5,813 bases of DNA from Methanoregulaceae archaeon (GTDB lineage Archaea > Halobacteriota > Methanomicrobia > Methanomicrobiales > Methanospirillaceae). The notes below the pieces were generated by a model. It saw nothing but the letters and a program-made list of their open reading frames with translations. It was not told the DNA's origin and made no database searches. The position numbers were made by a program, and so were the translations under genes. Below are positions 5,197-5,813 of the stretch, one piece after another; position 1 is the stretch's first letter, and each line of letters begins with the position of its first letter. Location of the stretch: the NCBI GenBank assembly GCA_013331215.1, contig DUGU01000263.1:1041-6853 (forward strand). Direction: 5' to 3'.

Positions 5197-5207
5197 AAAT
5201 AAATTAT
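5197..5207. promoter_or_regulatory. AT-rich element probably shared by rfcL and the marker 2 gene
   Basis: AAATAAATTAT is the only AT-rich block in the 78 bp between the two divergent genes. Read leftward (ATAATTTATTT), its centre is about 30 bases before the rfcL ATG at 5172, predicting an almost leaderless rfcL mRNA. Read rightward, it predicts transcription from about 5229, leaving a 22-base leader that includes the ribosome binding site at 5238-5242. One TBP-bound element could serve either direction. Confidence 0.5.
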
Positions 5208-5237
5208 CAGCGATGGGGACCGAATCGATAAGAAAGG

Positions 5238-5242
5238 AAGGT
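5238..5242 (+). promoter_or_regulatory. Ribosome binding site for the marker 2 gene
   Basis: AAGGT, within the purine-rich stretch GAAAGGAAGGT, ends eight bases before the GTG at 5251. It decides this start: the frame upstream contains no ATG, and the nearby ATG at 5213 belongs to another frame. Confidence 0.5.
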
Positions 5243-5250
5243 CGCACGCC

Positions 5251-5813
5251 GTGGAGAGATCGCAGCCGACAGCGCTCATCGCTGACCGTATCCGGGAGTA
5301 CGAGGGGGTTCGACGGAAGCACGCGATCGGCGAGCTGGTCCAGGCGTTCTCGATGGACGCGCCGGACGTCCTCGCGGACTTCGGCGAGGACGCGGCCGTG
5401 ATCCGGCACGGCGACCAGGCCCTCCTGCTCGCGGCCGACGGGATCTGGTCCCGGCTGATGGAGGCCGACCCGTACTGGGCCGGGTACTGCGCGGTCCTCG
5501 TCAATATCCACGACATCGCGGCCATGGGCGGGAGGCCCCTCGCCATGGTCGATATCTTCTCCATCGCCGACAAGGCGATCTGCGACCAGGTGCTCGCGGG
5601 GATGCGCGAGGCCTCGCTCCAGTTCGGCGTGCCGATCGTCGGCGGCCACCTCCACCCCGATACGCCGTACTCGGTCATCGACGTCGCGATCCTGGGCGCG
5701 GCCCGGCTGGACGCGGTCATCTACAGCCACACGGCGACCCCGGGCGACCGCGTGATCGCGGCCGTCGACCTGGACGGGCGCGTCCACCCCTCCTGCATCC
5801 TGAACTGGGACTC
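5251..5813 (+). CDS. Methanogenesis marker protein 2, AIR synthase-like (3' end outside window)
   Basis: The first 187 codons are present and the frame is open to the window edge. The product belongs to the AIR synthase-related ATP-binding superfamily that includes ThiL and SelD, and best matches methanogenesis marker protein 2, found across methanogens but of unproven reaction. Supporting motifs are R14-EYEGVRRK, the phosphate/metal loop F44-G-E-D47-A-A-V-I, A62-D63-G-I-W, and the characteristic V84-N-I-H-D88-I-A-A-M-G-G94-R-P-L-A. G131-G-H-L-H-P-D137 occupies the position of the GGDT-like loop in relatives. Family knowledge suggests an ATP-dependent phosphorylation or ligation in the cytoplasm, possibly in cofactor or McrA-related maturation; the last step is speculation. 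GTG at 5251 is chosen because of the ribosome binding site eight bases upstream. Its promoter appears shared with rfcL. Confidence 0.9.
   Translation, partial: MERSQPTALIADRIREYEGVRRKHAIGELVQAFSMDAPDVLADFGEDAAVIRHGDQALLLAADGIWSRLMEADPYWAGYCAVLVNIHDIAAMGGRPLAMVDIFSIADKAICDQVLAGMREASLQFGVPIVGGHLHPDTPYSVIDVAILGAARLDAVIYSHTATPGDRVIAAVDLDGRVHPSCILNWD

Noticed and set aside
5213..5401. Short plus-strand frame starting at ATG 5213
   Set aside because: It overlaps the first third of the marker 2 gene in another frame and has Arg/Ser-rich, non-conserved content.
5173..5787. N-terminal extension of the rfcL frame across the divergent gene
   Set aside because: The RFC family begins at MDWTERYRP. The extension is antisense to the well-supported marker 2 gene and crosses the promoter region.
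1..5813. CRISPR array, insertion sequence, prophage, toxin-antitoxin or defence system
   Set aside because: I saw no regularly spaced repeats, transposase or integrase motifs, or defence-protein signatures. The broken tRNA end at the left edge is due to the window cut, and no attachment-site duplicate of it was found.

Overview
The window looks like chromosomal DNA from a GC-rich methanogenic archaeon. The anchors are an archaeal replication factor C large subunit (rfcL), an archaemetzincin, a UPF0146-type protein and the start of methanogenesis marker protein 2. Several genes show a TATA-like element 26-30 bp before the start codon and little or no leader, which is archaeal promoter architecture. 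High GC together with a methanogenesis marker suggests Methanomicrobiales (Methanoculleus and relatives). That placement is inference and has not been tested.

Layout. Positions 1-31 are the 3' end of a tRNA entering from the left. Positions 32-289 hold no gene I can support, only a short T-tract after the tRNA and a possible terminator for the leftward genes. From 1883 down to 290 lie three leftward membrane-protein genes: a YjdF/DUF2238-like protein (1266-1883), a two-helix anchored protein whose reading frame is broken at a run of seven G (719-1250), and a four-helix protein with its own promoter (290-652). A 100-bp divergent promoter region separates them from a rightward HdeD/DUF308-like six-helix protein with a soluble N-terminal part (1987-2904).

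To the right, the genes alternate strand one by one: HdeD-like (+), archaemetzincin (-, 2890-3420), UPF0146 (+, 3430-3849), rfcL (-, 3835-5172), methanogenesis marker 2 (+, 5251 to beyond the end). The two tail-to-tail junctions each overlap by exactly 15 bp. The archaemetzincin/UPF0146 head-to-head junction has only 9 bp between start codons, and rfcL and the marker gene appear to share one AT-rich promoter element.

How the genes relate. The right half is a compact run of conserved archaeal housekeeping genes, each separately transcribed, with no visible pathway link between clamp loading, a zinc protease and a methanogen marker. The left half is a small set of poorly characterised membrane proteins that may act together at the cell envelope. 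I found no CRISPR array, insertion sequence, phage gene or defence system. The points most worth following up are the homopolymer frameshift, the interlocked start region at 3418-3432, and the inverted repeats beside the membrane-protein promoters.
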